This document shows, one piece after another, positions 29,801 through 35,776 of a stretch of DNA of 64,000 nt. How positions within the stretch are numbered: position 1 is the first letter of the stretch; each line of letters opens with the position of its first letter. Origin of the DNA: a virus; the IMG/VR virus record IMGVR_UViG_3300010885_049871, positions 1-64,000 of that record. One strand, written 5' to 3'. The notes under the pieces are model-generated. The model saw only the letters and a list, made by a program, of their open reading frames with translations, ran no database searches and was not told the DNA's origin. A program made the position numbers and the translations under genes.

Positions 29801-32243
29801 TGACCCAGACCAGTGGGTGATTGTCAATCCTGGACTGTTAAGTGGTGTCGACCGTACAATGGGTTTTTATACTCCCACAGCAAACGAGCCCGGGTTGAGT
29901 TTACCATTGTTGATTGACGGAGTTGAATATCCCGGTGTACAAATGTTTGGTGTAGGGTACGATCAATATCCTGGCTTTGATATCAACCCATTTGATACTA
30001 CCCCATTTGACAATTTAACATACGGTCCAGAAGGCAGGCCCACATACGATCAGACCATATTGGATGCCATCTATGCAAGCCCATATAACGATCCTTATTT
30101 GGGAACATTGGCCACCAGTATCAACGCTGATGGCGGCGCCTATATTGATACCTATTCAAGTTATGCTCCGGAAGAATTGGTTCCAGGTAGCGAGTTTGAC
30201 ACACTGGATCTTAGAGTGTATACAACGCCGGGCGCTGATTGGGCCCGCGACGGGCATGGGTTCCGTATTGAAGTTAAAAAATACAATGTTGCAGCAATGC
30301 CAGAGACATTTGCGTTTGCCGGAGTAGATCCAGTTCCTGCCACATTGCTTGTGGAGAATCAAACTACAGGATTGTTGCTACATCCTGTAACAGATTACAC
30401 AGTCAATTGGGCTGCTCAGACCGTTACTGTGATCAATAATGTTGTAGCCGGCGATGTTGTAGTAATTTCATTATTTGAAATAGGTGGCGGCAACCAGATA
30501 CTCAAGCGTCCCTACAACGGCGACGAAGTTGGAAATTCGTTGTTGGTTCCGGTTCAGTATTCATTAATCAACGAGTTTGTTATATTTGTCAACGGCAGTT
30601 TGATCAACAACTATACCTATGTACAAGAGGGAACAAATACTAGACTAGTGTTTGCCAACACTTATACATCCGCTGATTACTTGATGATTGCCGCCATTGG
30701 CCCAACTACAGTCAACGACACTGAAATAAATTACAGTTGGTCGGTTCCGGTTACTCAGTACACTGTAGGTGTAGCTGATCAATACCTGTATACACTGACC
30801 AACAGTATGGAATACACCAATCCAGACAATGTGTACGTCACCATTGATGGCCGACGAGTAAGAACATCTGCAGGCGCACAATACTATGCGGATGGCACTA
30901 GTGAATACCTGTTGCCTCAACGTCTGGGATTTGATCAAAGCATAATTGCTGACAACCAAGTTCGTGTTTATGTGGACAATATTCCTCAAATTCTCAACAT
31001 AGATTTTATTGTTGAACCATATGATCCTAATACTCCAAGAGCAGTGATATTTGATGTTACTCCAACCAATGGTGAGCAAATTTTAATCTGTGTAACCACT
31101 GACGCACAAGCTGTGGTCACTGGCAATCAAATACTGTTTAATCAATACGGAGGCTTTGTTCCTACAGATGGTCAAATTATTGCTGTAACAAGCTGGAATG
31201 ATACTCGTCAACAGGACATATTGACACAGGTATATGTTGGCCCTGGTCCAAGAGTTACCCCAGATGCAACTGAACCATTTGACAGTACAGACTTTGACGT
31301 TGGAACAGTAATCGGCGAACCAGGATCATTTGATTACGGGCCACCGCAGCAGGTGTCGTTGAATAATCTATTCTTGGAACATTTGAACGCAGACCCCGAT
31401 CGGTTATTTGTTACCTTAAATGGTACTTTACTATTCAACAATGTTGACTATACACTTGTGAATGATGAAATTGTGTTGCCCGGCGGGTATATTTTGTCTC
31501 CAACTGATGTAGTAATGATCACACAGTTTACTAGCAGCATTGCTCCACTAGCAATGGCATTCCGCATATTCCAAGACATGCGTGGCGTGCAAGCTACCTA
31601 CCGAATTACCGCAGCAACTACAACATATTTAACACAAGCATTGAGTGCTGTTGCTGATACAATTTATGTGTACAATGCAGCCGCGCTGGATGAACCAAAT
31701 CTAGCCAACAATATCTGGGGGCTGTTGACCATCAACGGCGAAAGAATTATGTACCGTAATCGTGATCTTACTACTAATACAATCAGTGGATTACGACGCG
31801 GCACAGCCGGAACTGGTGCAGCTGATCATGCTATCAACGCAGATGTTTACAACATTGGCCGTGGCAATTTATTACAACCAGAATATCAAAATTATATTGT
31901 TTCTAATATAACTTACCCATTGTTGTCGGGAGTAAACATTGGTGATGGAGTTACCACATCATTTGTTGCTGCACTGATAGATGTGTCAGGTGCTGACAGC
32001 ACTGTGGACAATGAAGCAGTTGAAGTTTATATAGGCGGAACATTGCAATCGGGCGGATACACAATTACCAATGAAAACCCTGTCACTGTGTTGTTTGATA
32101 CAGCACCAGCAGATGGATCAGAAGTTACAATATTAGTACGACGCGGAGTAACATGGTATGCGCCCGGTATTGATACCCCAAGCGATGGTGTGGCATTGCA
32201 AGATACCAACACTGTGGCCGCAAGGTTTTTACGGGGCGAATAA
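17808..32243 (+). CDS. Giant 4,811-residue tail/baseplate protein with FG-GAP propeller repeats
   Basis: A single uninterrupted frame of 14.4 kb. The N-terminus (VRTVDFLPEIFQTSTNKQFL) and C-terminus (TPSDGVALQDTNTVAARFLRGE) resemble the very large tail proteins placed after gp6 in aquatic T4-like phages (often called VrlC-like). Visible parts: two cupredoxin-like beta segments (about 175-300); a conserved middle with GGPAEASWWMSSSYPFAVMRL (near 1490); seven FG-GAP-type repeats (about 2310, 2368, 2425, 2699, 2838, 3059, 3146) each ending in GAP or GAS; and at least a dozen ~45-residue beta modules of the form VxVNG...DYT...P..GD.V.I (about 1000-1200, 2480-2970, 4150-4790). Such a protein likely forms a peripheral baseplate or fibre-attachment structure. 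Exact role is unknown. Confidence 0.85.
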   Translation: MAKVRTVDFLPEIFQTSTNKQFLAATLDQLVQEPQFKKTQGFVGRRVGPGVNSDNRYVVEPTAARTNYQLEPGVIMLKPDSDTVEDAITYPGISDALATQGSFINNSDRLYTSEYYTWNPQIDFDKFVNFSQYYWLPSGPDNVDVGATAVPLMADYTVTRENGVYTFSNYSTNNPAITLVRGGNYTFNVAQNQKESVNFRVTSSGISAYVIDYVPNPALTLVRGNTYVFNLNLDTASPFWIKTSPTQGTGNQYNTGVSRNGSQTGNITFTVPQDAPDNLYYASETQFNMQGTFTIVDGTPGTGPGFWIQMTPGVSGTLPWAPNISSRDVLGVFNNGEDLGTVQFNVPLATAQSFYYTLPSIGSVDLITTLTFEQINNQFLVEFFAQNPTGIDGITNLNGRTVAFVNNADADQGGWEITSQFDPLPNVGNVQSGAGSFDSILFAQATPLTQAQRYSIWQIEYITTTGGQQYMQLNRILPVENLEKFNVLFGTQYSSTEWYKSADGIFEQIPLLTAIKDVLYYQDGTDPEIFGQIRLINQDQTSTIFIEDIIGQPSYTSPNGVIFTNGLKVQFRGTTFPAGYENQEYYVEGVGTAIKLLPVVNFVTPETYTQSASIPFDSVGYDIGNYDATDNAPLIPDYLTINRASPDINAWSRSNRWFHVDVINASAAYNNTTAVLNNNFRAKRPVIEFIAGTKLFDFGTEGKQPVNIVDFNSTDAFSNINGTIGYSTDGYTFINGSRVIFANDSNLQVRNKIYEVTFIAPDTVNPLINQPIINLVPAADSVVLVNQAVVALNGLTQQGLSYYFDGVDWLLAQEKTATNQAPLFDVFDSAGVSFSNQTTYPSSTFVGSKLFSYAVGDGTVDPVLEFPVRYLSLANIGDIVFDNNLYTDTFNYVTGTTGVVGDVSDGFVYQYSDRVLYARKIGWDVAVTPSQIRQQFQFTYNGTPLQLDIVVPVNTTVPAVMLYVANEFVLPQDYTVTINANTTIITLDKIYVPGSVIEVQVLSNQISNTGFYEVPINLENNPLNANSDVFTLGTVRTHYESIAENLINFVGKINGSNNTRDLGNIGRYGTTILQQSSPMTLAGFFMREPEYNIFKSLEFNDREYNKFKNRMLAASIQSEWGAFTTSQILDSIITDLSLGKTNINSFFYSDMIPHGSVYAEVVHTVTPITTGIFDTVQTYTFTSANFLGLLVYLNGNLLTLNYDYTVATDGPRIDVNVPLAVGDQVTVREYATTTGSFVPNTPTKLGLYAAYKPQMYLDTNYVNPTMVIRGHDGSVTVAFGDLRDDILLEFERRIFNNLKTQDNPVPLVAEDVIPGYFRTTDYTAAEITTILGESFLTWCGQNKIDYKTQQYINTNEFTYNYSQAGDKQFNQPLLGAWRGIYRDFYDTLSPSTTPWEMLGFSQQPVWWTNRYGPVPYTGDNLVLWDDIQAGYVADPVAPYIIPKYKRPNLSTFFIPTGSEGALLSPLNSVVGVYDPNSFRKSWVVGDGGPAEASWWMSSSYPFAVMRLLALTRPAEFFSLFADRDLYKYDADLEQYLYNGRYRLDANGVQVYGGHVNTANGTVTPVSKASYINWIVDYNQQLGINSTDALEHALASLDVRLCWRTASFTDKQYLKVYTERSSPDSQNSSLLLPDESYNLLLYKNVPFSSIAYSAVIVQAVATGYAVLGYSTVDPYFNILASRAAGQLQTVSAGGSTVRVPKQYSTDIVQVPYGFVFTNQSSLVDFLLSYGKYLTGQGLIFGEDRENGYPLDWQQMAREFLYWANQGWGVNSLINLNPAAIRLVAERPGAVVDNVMMQNIENIMLDQNRQPFDARNLIIERLENRFSVTSGSTGQAISYANLRYTSYENLVILDNVSIFADLIYNPTTAARQNRVNVVAITTTEWDGTLNAQGFVLNQNNVQDWTPNRRYAKGEIVNYKNTYWSAQIIVQPKREFAHADWVKSDYTKIQKGLLPNLANKADQLANSYNTQTANLERDNDLLSYGLIGFQPREYMVALNLDDTSQVNLYKQFIGTKGTVLSAEIFTGANLGKEVADYQIYENWAVLRGTYGANANRSFFELQLNETLLQSDPATVQIIQVGESSVANQTVFLSDVWRESYKLPSTDILPTTTTTVTDTALPSAGYVNINDVDITVFSLDDPSAIAADLDNIGNGTRIWVAKTNSFDWNVYRATQTPGRITRVSDNLNGTSLVTFTAIHNLNRGDILIVRFFNESFNGVYRVLTAPTPTTLTVAYAFTGNQIVATGNGLAFYLDTMRVAQASDVGSLSYANDLVPGALAWVDDNGAQLWEVLEKQDVFIDNYSLVQNLPIENTAYGTSVAQAYDNFAALVGAPNYYNDTTNTVTGVIYPYVRGADALYADDNLLYLTAPDTLGFGNDIAFGNQTWAVAGASLSAGGVGYASIINRNPSDSRFTQPQLLVAPDYITSAGSFGTSVAISNDERLVYIGAPAENAVYAYGQVDVTAQSVTYVADGINQQYQYSSAIKIDYTNPNQLVVVVNNTAQSEGVDYVLSNTAVLFENPPAAGLLIVIARRQSVQLDYQVYYGVMQDSTSGPGSEAVFTVVRDRGDYTVTLTAPGLNYIVGNTLTIDAAFIGGGSSPANDLVITIVTVVAGGILTFTAAGSGIDNTDSFDLSEYLYTANDIDSFLLEVNGSAQRPYIDYTFAGTTVTFTPAAVPGPDAVIFASARTYFKYIDKIDGPAGSVNFGHSVASATDGRQVVIGAPNTVVASLESGSTYVYDRSVLRYQISQGETSTTTFALPTGWQAPVSVLINNAFLTNAEFVVTGGFNVVGNDVVLTNSVTLAVGDIVEIESNIFNTVQQIVTTSDWDSLNQTADNVPIYEAQFGWDVDLCPNNCSIYIGAPQNTNNDSGSVQRNVNQARVYGIISSPISNPVLTAGDTIRVNNYQIAVPAAPNNTVAGLAAAVNSANNGIGIPNATATVSDDLYFVANGIIKTFDIGVTYSQYDSYTTVVYLDTALQTVNVDYTYNNTKGIVTFINAPADKTVIRVVSGILTISVINSAAATSGAKLNVLPGLTGSAFADIGFVNYPYTQIITSPNPSQFARFGSSLTIDSTASTLVVGAPNGNMYKPVTFDSDTTYFDDRSTIFSTTIVQSGVAYTFDYLPSSTDSVNNPGKFVFGQQLYNDTTKELDSYGTGLSYISGKLLVGAPGNDLEDSQFANFGQVVVFDNPNRTPAWTVKHLQTPVVDIALLNSVYMYDKLESQVTSYLDFFDPLQGKILGVARENIDYIGAVDPANYNNGPIRNIGNPWAAARVGQIWWDTNSVRFIDPNQDDIVYASRRWGQTFPGSRIDIYQWVESEVQPANYTGPGTPLSFLSYTTRAELNSENIFATRYYFWVRNISTVNTVAGKKLSTTALANYIQFPRASGIAYLAPLNASTVAIYNVLDLISAQDTILHVEYDRLVNDDNVHQEYELIAADRADSFLSGNLYLKLQDSFSGINMMGASVPDAGLSPAMRYGVEFRPRQSMFADRFGALQNYLGRANAVLAQYPVTETKSFTLLNSREPEPADNSGAWNKRVANLLELSYQNLILVPIGYRYLVASDTDNSGFWTIYEVVAGTTPGSKQLTLIRVQNYDTRRYWNRIDWYLPGYNKTVNPTTSVPNYAGLSGVTLATAPVGASVEVTNAATTGKFEIYQRTDLGWDRVGLEDGTIEFSRSLWDYAAGNFGFDLEVFDAQYFDQEPVIETRKIIQAINEQLFIDELLIERNRALILTFEYVMSEFATPDWLIKTSLIDVNHKIRNLLPYQFYNQDNQDFVLNYIQEVKPYHTQIREFNLSYNGNDAYPGLMTDFDLPAFWDSALTVPQFISPVLLPYTQSTANSNTNFNADTAADSTLWAKNPWDEWYTNYTLNIQAVVITNGGVGYTTAPSITVTGDCVEQAEMTAIINGAGQVSGVTIDNYGSGYTTTAIITFVGGNGTGATAAVTMGNDLIRQITTRIKYDRYEYSSTIVEWQAGVNYDNGTQVRYLNRVWEAAADDSTGIQSNTFDPDQWVIVNPGLLSGVDRTMGFYTPTANEPGLSLPLLIDGVEYPGVQMFGVGYDQYPGFDINPFDTTPFDNLTYGPEGRPTYDQTILDAIYASPYNDPYLGTLATSINADGGAYIDTYSSYAPEELVPGSEFDTLDLRVYTTPGADWARDGHGFRIEVKKYNVAAMPETFAFAGVDPVPATLLVENQTTGLLLHPVTDYTVNWAAQTVTVINNVVAGDVVVISLFEIGGGNQILKRPYNGDEVGNSLLVPVQYSLINEFVIFVNGSLINNYTYVQEGTNTRLVFANTYTSADYLMIAAIGPTTVNDTEINYSWSVPVTQYTVGVADQYLYTLTNSMEYTNPDNVYVTIDGRRVRTSAGAQYYADGTSEYLLPQRLGFDQSIIADNQVRVYVDNIPQILNIDFIVEPYDPNTPRAVIFDVTPTNGEQILICVTTDAQAVVTGNQILFNQYGGFVPTDGQIIAVTSWNDTRQQDILTQVYVGPGPRVTPDATEPFDSTDFDVGTVIGEPGSFDYGPPQQVSLNNLFLEHLNADPDRLFVTLNGTLLFNNVDYTLVNDEIVLPGGYILSPTDVVMITQFTSSIAPLAMAFRIFQDMRGVQATYRITAATTTYLTQALSAVADTIYVYNAAALDEPNLANNIWGLLTINGERIMYRNRDLTTNTISGLRRGTAGTGAADHAINADVYNIGRGNLLQPEYQNYIVSNITYPLLSGVNIGDGVTTSFVAALIDVSGADSTVDNEAVEVYIGGTLQSGGYTITNENPVTVLFDTAPADGSEVTILVRRGVTWYAPGIDTPSDGVALQDTNTVAARFLRGE

Positions 32244-32259
32244 GCAAGGTAAATAAAGT

Positions 32260-32397
32260 ATGACTCAAAATGCAATACCTCAACAGCCCGCAGCACCGGC
32301 CAAGAAACCTCAAGAAACAGGGACTATTTCTGTTGAAGGTCATATTCGTATTTTTGATCCAAAAACTAAGGAAGTTATAGTGGAGAAGCGAGCATGA
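32260..32397 (+). CDS. 45-residue small protein, partial paralogue of the next gene's N-terminus
   Basis: The frame starts at ATG 32260 and stops at TGA 32395-32397, overlapping the next ATG (ATGA at 32394). The residues ISVEGHIRIFDPKTKEVIVEKR resemble the N-terminal IEGFIKIHDPATGEVLVDKK of the downstream structural protein. It looks like a truncated duplicate or a detached strand-donating segment. An AT-rich GGTAAATA box (32248-32255) is just upstream. The perfect coupling and the similarity argue that it is real despite its size. Confidence 0.65.
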   Translation: MTQNAIPQQPAAPAKKPQETGTISVEGHIRIFDPKTKEVIVEKRA

Positions 32398-33014
32398 TAA
32401 TTCAGCCAGGTTTAGCTAAAATTGAAGGATTTATTAAAATTCATGATCCTGCCACTGGCGAAGTATTGGTGGACAAAAAGAACGCAATTCATTATGAAAA
32501 TATATCCTATGCAATGGCTCAAACTCTAAGCAACAGAACATCTGCGCAGGGCGGAGGTTGGATATATTTAATGGCGTTTGGTAACGGCGGGTCCAGCGTG
32601 GATCCCACTGGTATTATTACCTATTTACCCCCAAACACAGTTGGTCAAAATGCCAATCTATATAACGAAACTTATGCCAAAGTAGTAGATGATAATTCTG
32701 CTGCCAATACAGACACTGCCAACAACAAAATGACAGTTTTGCATACATCTGGTAAAGTTTACACAGATATTTTAGTGACATGTTTGTTGGATTATGGCGA
32801 GCCTCCTGGTCAACAAGCATTTGACAACAGCACAAATTTCAATGGGGAATATGTGTTTGACGAACTAGGGCTTAAAACATGGAACGGCAGTGCTACAGAT
32901 CTGCGATTGATTACCCATGTGATATTTCACCCGGTACAAAAAAGTTTGAACAGACAGATACAGATTGATTATACAATTCGTATTCAGACGCTAACCAATC
33001 TTAGTGCAGCATAA
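32394..33014 (+). CDS. Conserved virion structural protein
   Basis: 206 residues. The text FGNGGSSVDPTGIITYLPPN, YAKVVDDNSAANTD, TCLLDYGEPPGQQAFD and HPVQKSLNRQIQIDYTIR belongs to a structural family I recognise from aquatic T4-like phages, placed beside the giant tail gene and fibre genes. It probably forms part of the baseplate periphery or fibre attachment. It is coupled to the 45-residue ORF by a 4-nt overlap, with which it shares its first beta hairpin. No enzymatic residues are seen. Confidence 0.7.
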   Translation: MIIQPGLAKIEGFIKIHDPATGEVLVDKKNAIHYENISYAMAQTLSNRTSAQGGGWIYLMAFGNGGSSVDPTGIITYLPPNTVGQNANLYNETYAKVVDDNSAANTDTANNKMTVLHTSGKVYTDILVTCLLDYGEPPGQQAFDNSTNFNGEYVFDELGLKTWNGSATDLRLITHVIFHPVQKSLNRQIQIDYTIRIQTLTNLSAA

Positions 33015-33017
33015 ATA
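33010..33017 (+). promoter_or_regulatory. Late-promoter-like box before the fibre gene
   Basis: CATAAATA, 7 of 8 with the late consensus, overlaps the stop of the preceding structural gene and lies 22 bp before the fibre ATG at 33040. GGAG at 33025-33028 is a plausible ribosome-binding site. Confidence 0.55.
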
Positions 33018-33039
33018 CATTTAACGGAGCAAGCTACAA

Positions 33040-34320
33040 ATGTCATATACAATTAACTTAACAAATGGTACAATATTTGCTACTATTGCAGATGGTACAA
33101 TCAACACAGCCAGTTCAATGGTTCTGGTTGGTAAAAATTACGCGGGTTACGGCGAATTTTTAGATGAAAACTTTATCCACTTGTTGGAAAATGGATCCAA
33201 TACCACTGCACCAGGCGCACCACTAACCGGACAGCTTTGGTGGGACAGTACCAACAGTTTGATGAAAGTCTATAACGGATCAACCTTTAAGACAATTTCT
33301 TCTGCCACAGCGCAATCCACTGCTCCAACCAACAATGTAACAGGCGATCTATGGTATGACACAGTCAACGCTCAGCTTAAAGTTTGGACAGGCGTTGCAT
33401 TTTTGTTGGTTGGCCCAGCGTTTACATCGGGACAAGGCACAACAGGCGCCATCGCCGACACCATCACAGACAATGTATCTGTAAGTCATGTTGTAATTAA
33501 ATTGTATGTTGAAGATGATGTGGTTGGCATTGTCAGCAAAGACGCTGCGTTTACTCCGCAAGCAGCCATCAGTGGATTCACCACAGTGCGTCCTGGCATT
33601 ACACTGAGCACATTGATAGGCACACAAGTTCCATTGTTCCAAGGAACTGCATCAGTTGCTCAAACACTTGAAGGATACGACCCAACTGATTTCTTACTGA
33701 AGAATGTGGCAGAAACCACAACCGGCACATTTGCTGTGTTGAACAATACTGGATTATCAGTTGGTGCCAATCAGGATTTCCGTGTTGGCGTGACCGGTAC
33801 AGCAGCAACAATTTACAATCAAACCAGCAATGGCAACATAACATTCAATGTGAACAAAGCAGGTGTACCAACCACAGTCATGACAATCAATGGCGCTACC
33901 GGCGGCATCAGTGGTACAAATATCAGTGCTCAGTATGCTGACGTTGCAGAGCGATTTGAAGCAGATGCTGTACTTGAAGCAGGTACTGTGGTTGAACTCG
34001 GCGGCACTAATGAAATTACCATAGTCACTGACGAACTAAGCGAAAATGTGTTTGGTGTCATAAGTACTCGAGCAGCTTATTTAATGAATAGTCTTGCTGG
34101 ATCTGACACAACTCACCCTGCTGTCGCAATGACAGGCCGTGTCCCAGTTAACACTGTTGGATTGGTACGCAAAGGCGACAGACTCGTATCAGCCGGCAAC
34201 GGCGTTGCAAGAGCAGCACAGGTAGGCGAAGCCACAGCATTTAATGTTATCGGGCGTTCGTTGAATGATAAATTAACAACAGAGCTCGGCACGGTCGAAG
34301 CAATTGTTAAAATTAATTAA
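33040..34320 (+). CDS. Tail fibre protein with C-terminal chaperone/G2-like domain
   Basis: 426 residues. The N-terminal half has two repeats common in phage fibres: GQLWWDSTNSLMKVYNG (near 62-78) and GDLWYDTVNAQLKVWTG (near 101-117). The C-terminal ~130 residues begin SAQYADVAERFEAD and continue with VFGVISTRAAYLMN and TGRVPVNTVGLVRKGDRLVS. This is the pattern of the peptidase-G2/intramolecular-chaperone type domain that ends many phage fibres and helps them trimerise. Whether it cleaves itself is not evident. It follows the structural genes and a late box. Confidence 0.7.
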   Translation: MSYTINLTNGTIFATIADGTINTASSMVLVGKNYAGYGEFLDENFIHLLENGSNTTAPGAPLTGQLWWDSTNSLMKVYNGSTFKTISSATAQSTAPTNNVTGDLWYDTVNAQLKVWTGVAFLLVGPAFTSGQGTTGAIADTITDNVSVSHVVIKLYVEDDVVGIVSKDAAFTPQAAISGFTTVRPGITLSTLIGTQVPLFQGTASVAQTLEGYDPTDFLLKNVAETTTGTFAVLNNTGLSVGANQDFRVGVTGTAATIYNQTSNGNITFNVNKAGVPTTVMTINGATGGISGTNISAQYADVAERFEADAVLEAGTVVELGGTNEITIVTDELSENVFGVISTRAAYLMNSLAGSDTTHPAVAMTGRVPVNTVGLVRKGDRLVSAGNGVARAAQVGEATAFNVIGRSLNDKLTTELGTVEAIVKIN

Positions 34321-34397
34321 TTAAATGAAACAGGTTAATATCACCCAGCAACCAAAAGTTGCGTTGAAATTGATCAACTAATACAAAGGGAAACACA

Positions 34398-35390
34398 ATG
34401 ACTTATTCAGTAGGAAATACCATAGTAGCAACAGACTACAATGGGTTTGTTAGTACTAACGCCGCAAATGTAAATGGAATCTGGTCAACCGGCGCCACAT
34501 CATTTGGCTACGGAGAAACAGCATTGACTACAGTGTCTGCTGCTGCAACCATCACAGCCACACAATGGAGTACGCTGAACAGTAAAATTAGTTCAATGGC
34601 CAGCCATCAAGGTACAACCATCACCAGCAGAGCCAATCCCACTGCTGGCACCACCATTGCAATTTTAGCAAATTTAGGCACAGACGTCACCAACCTTACC
34701 ACCAACCGTGGTAACGCAGTGGCCAGCGGTGCTCAAACTGTTGCATTTACTGGCACATCAAGCAAAACAACCAGCACTGGCAGCGGCGATGCTGCGTGGT
34801 CGATTACATTTACTCACACCATAACCTGGGCCAGTGCTGATGCTGCAAGATATTTTTTCAACGCTGGTGGCCGCATCAAATGGGAATGCAACAAATCCTC
34901 AACTGGACAAGACGGCGATGCAGAGTGGAACGATTTGGCCAGCACTTTGGTCGGCGACATTTACATCACTGGCGGAACGGACACACAAACTATTGCAGCC
35001 GTTCCATACACTGGTACAACCAAAGTGGGCGGAACTGGCACACCGGGCACATTGGCAACCACGGTGGGGTGGTATGATTTTACAACCAGCGATCAACTTA
35101 TCTATCGTCAATACGCTGATACTGTACCGTACACTGGTCAGAGCATTGCCATCAACGCCAAAACAGCAGGCAGCGGCACACAGTTGGTATTGACTACACT
35201 ATGGGATGATCCGGGCGGCGATGCAGCCCCGGGCGGTACTAACATTATCTCGGGTGGTACTGCTACCAGTTCACCATTCAGTTCATTTGGTACTGCACCT
35301 GCCACAATAGTTACACTATTTTTACCGAGTGCCACTTACCTGACCAGTGCAGCGTGGGGCACACCAAGTATTGCTGCTACAGTTGCTTAA
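34398..35390 (+). CDS. Putative tail fibre or adhesin protein
   Basis: 330 residues, low in Cys and rich in Thr, Ser, Gly and Ala, with alternating hydrophobic residues, as in beta-rich adhesins. It opens SVGNTIVATDYNGFVS and has a short helical part (about 40-115). After that a jelly-roll-like text (WSITFTHTITWASADAARYFFNAGGRI) runs to the end. Proteins with this layout occur beside fibres in aquatic myoviruses and may bind the host receptor. AAGGGA at 34386-34391 precedes the ATG by 6 nt. It is the last gene before the terminator. Confidence 0.55.
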   Translation: MTYSVGNTIVATDYNGFVSTNAANVNGIWSTGATSFGYGETALTTVSAAATITATQWSTLNSKISSMASHQGTTITSRANPTAGTTIAILANLGTDVTNLTTNRGNAVASGAQTVAFTGTSSKTTSTGSGDAAWSITFTHTITWASADAARYFFNAGGRIKWECNKSSTGQDGDAEWNDLASTLVGDIYITGGTDTQTIAAVPYTGTTKVGGTGTPGTLATTVGWYDFTTSDQLIYRQYADTVPYTGQSIAINAKTAGSGTQLVLTTLWDDPGGDAAPGGTNIISGGTATSSPFSSFGTAPATIVTLFLPSATYLTSAAWGTPSIAATVA

Positions 35391-35414
35391 TTGAACTGCA
35401 ACAGTTTTTTACCA

Positions 35415-35440
35415 AAAGGGCCTTCGGGCCCTTTACTTTT
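35415..35440 (+). terminator. Intrinsic terminator ending the structural operon
   Basis: AAAGGGCC, loop TTCG, GGCCCTTT (35415-35434) followed by ACTTTT. The 8-bp stem with a UUCG tetraloop is a strong terminator hairpin, placed 25 bases after the last structural stop. Symmetry at the stem ends (A-run before, T-run after) would allow some function in both directions. Confidence 0.9.
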
Positions 35441-35460
35441 GTCTGTGTATGCTGTATAAT
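35432..35460 (+). promoter_or_regulatory. Sigma70-type promoter of the accessory operon
   Basis: TTTACT (35432-35437, 4 of 6 to TTGACA), 17 bp, then TATAAT (35455-35460). The -35 overlaps the 3' arm of the terminator. The expected start of RNA, about 7 nt after the -10, coincides with the ATG at 35468, so the first message would be leaderless. Confidence 0.65.
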
Positions 35461-35467
35461 AATCTAC

Positions 35468-35776
35468 ATGAATACTGAACAATTAATTGAAACTGGCCGT
35501 GCTCGGTTTGAGCATACAGCAGCACGCCGTCTGCTCAAAGAAAAATATCAAGCCAAGATGTTGTTTGCCTACAATGGCGGCATGTGGTGTGCTGGCCCTG
35601 AACTGTTGACACTGTTGCAAGCAATCCCGGTAGAAGATGCAGTGATAATTTTGGACCTGTATGAAACACCAGTTCAGGTCAACCCAACAGAGCTACAGTA
35701 TCTAGCATTAGAACGCTGGCAAGAACAAATGACAGCATGGCTGGCGGAATACGAAGAAATTAGCAAAAAACGATGA
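35468..35776 (+). CDS. Conserved small phage protein of unknown function
   Basis: 102 residues from the ATG at 35468. An in-frame start further up (35354) would run through the terminator and promoter and is rejected. The sequence is charged and helical: RFEHTAARRLLKEKYQAKMLF, then FAYNGGMWCAGPELL, a strand VIILDLYETPVQV, and ELQYLALERWQEQMTAWLAEYEE. It resembles a conserved unknown protein of T4-like aquatic phages. No Shine-Dalgarno precedes the ATG, in keeping with a leaderless start. It is coupled to the next gene by ATGA. Confidence 0.65.
   Translation: MNTEQLIETGRARFEHTAARRLLKEKYQAKMLFAYNGGMWCAGPELLTLLQAIPVEDAVIILDLYETPVQVNPTELQYLALERWQEQMTAWLAEYEEISKKR

Noticed and set aside
34325-34381. 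18-codon ORF starting ATGAAACAGG between two fibre genes
   Set aside because: No ribosome-binding site, no overlap with neighbours, and the frame is short enough to occur by chance.
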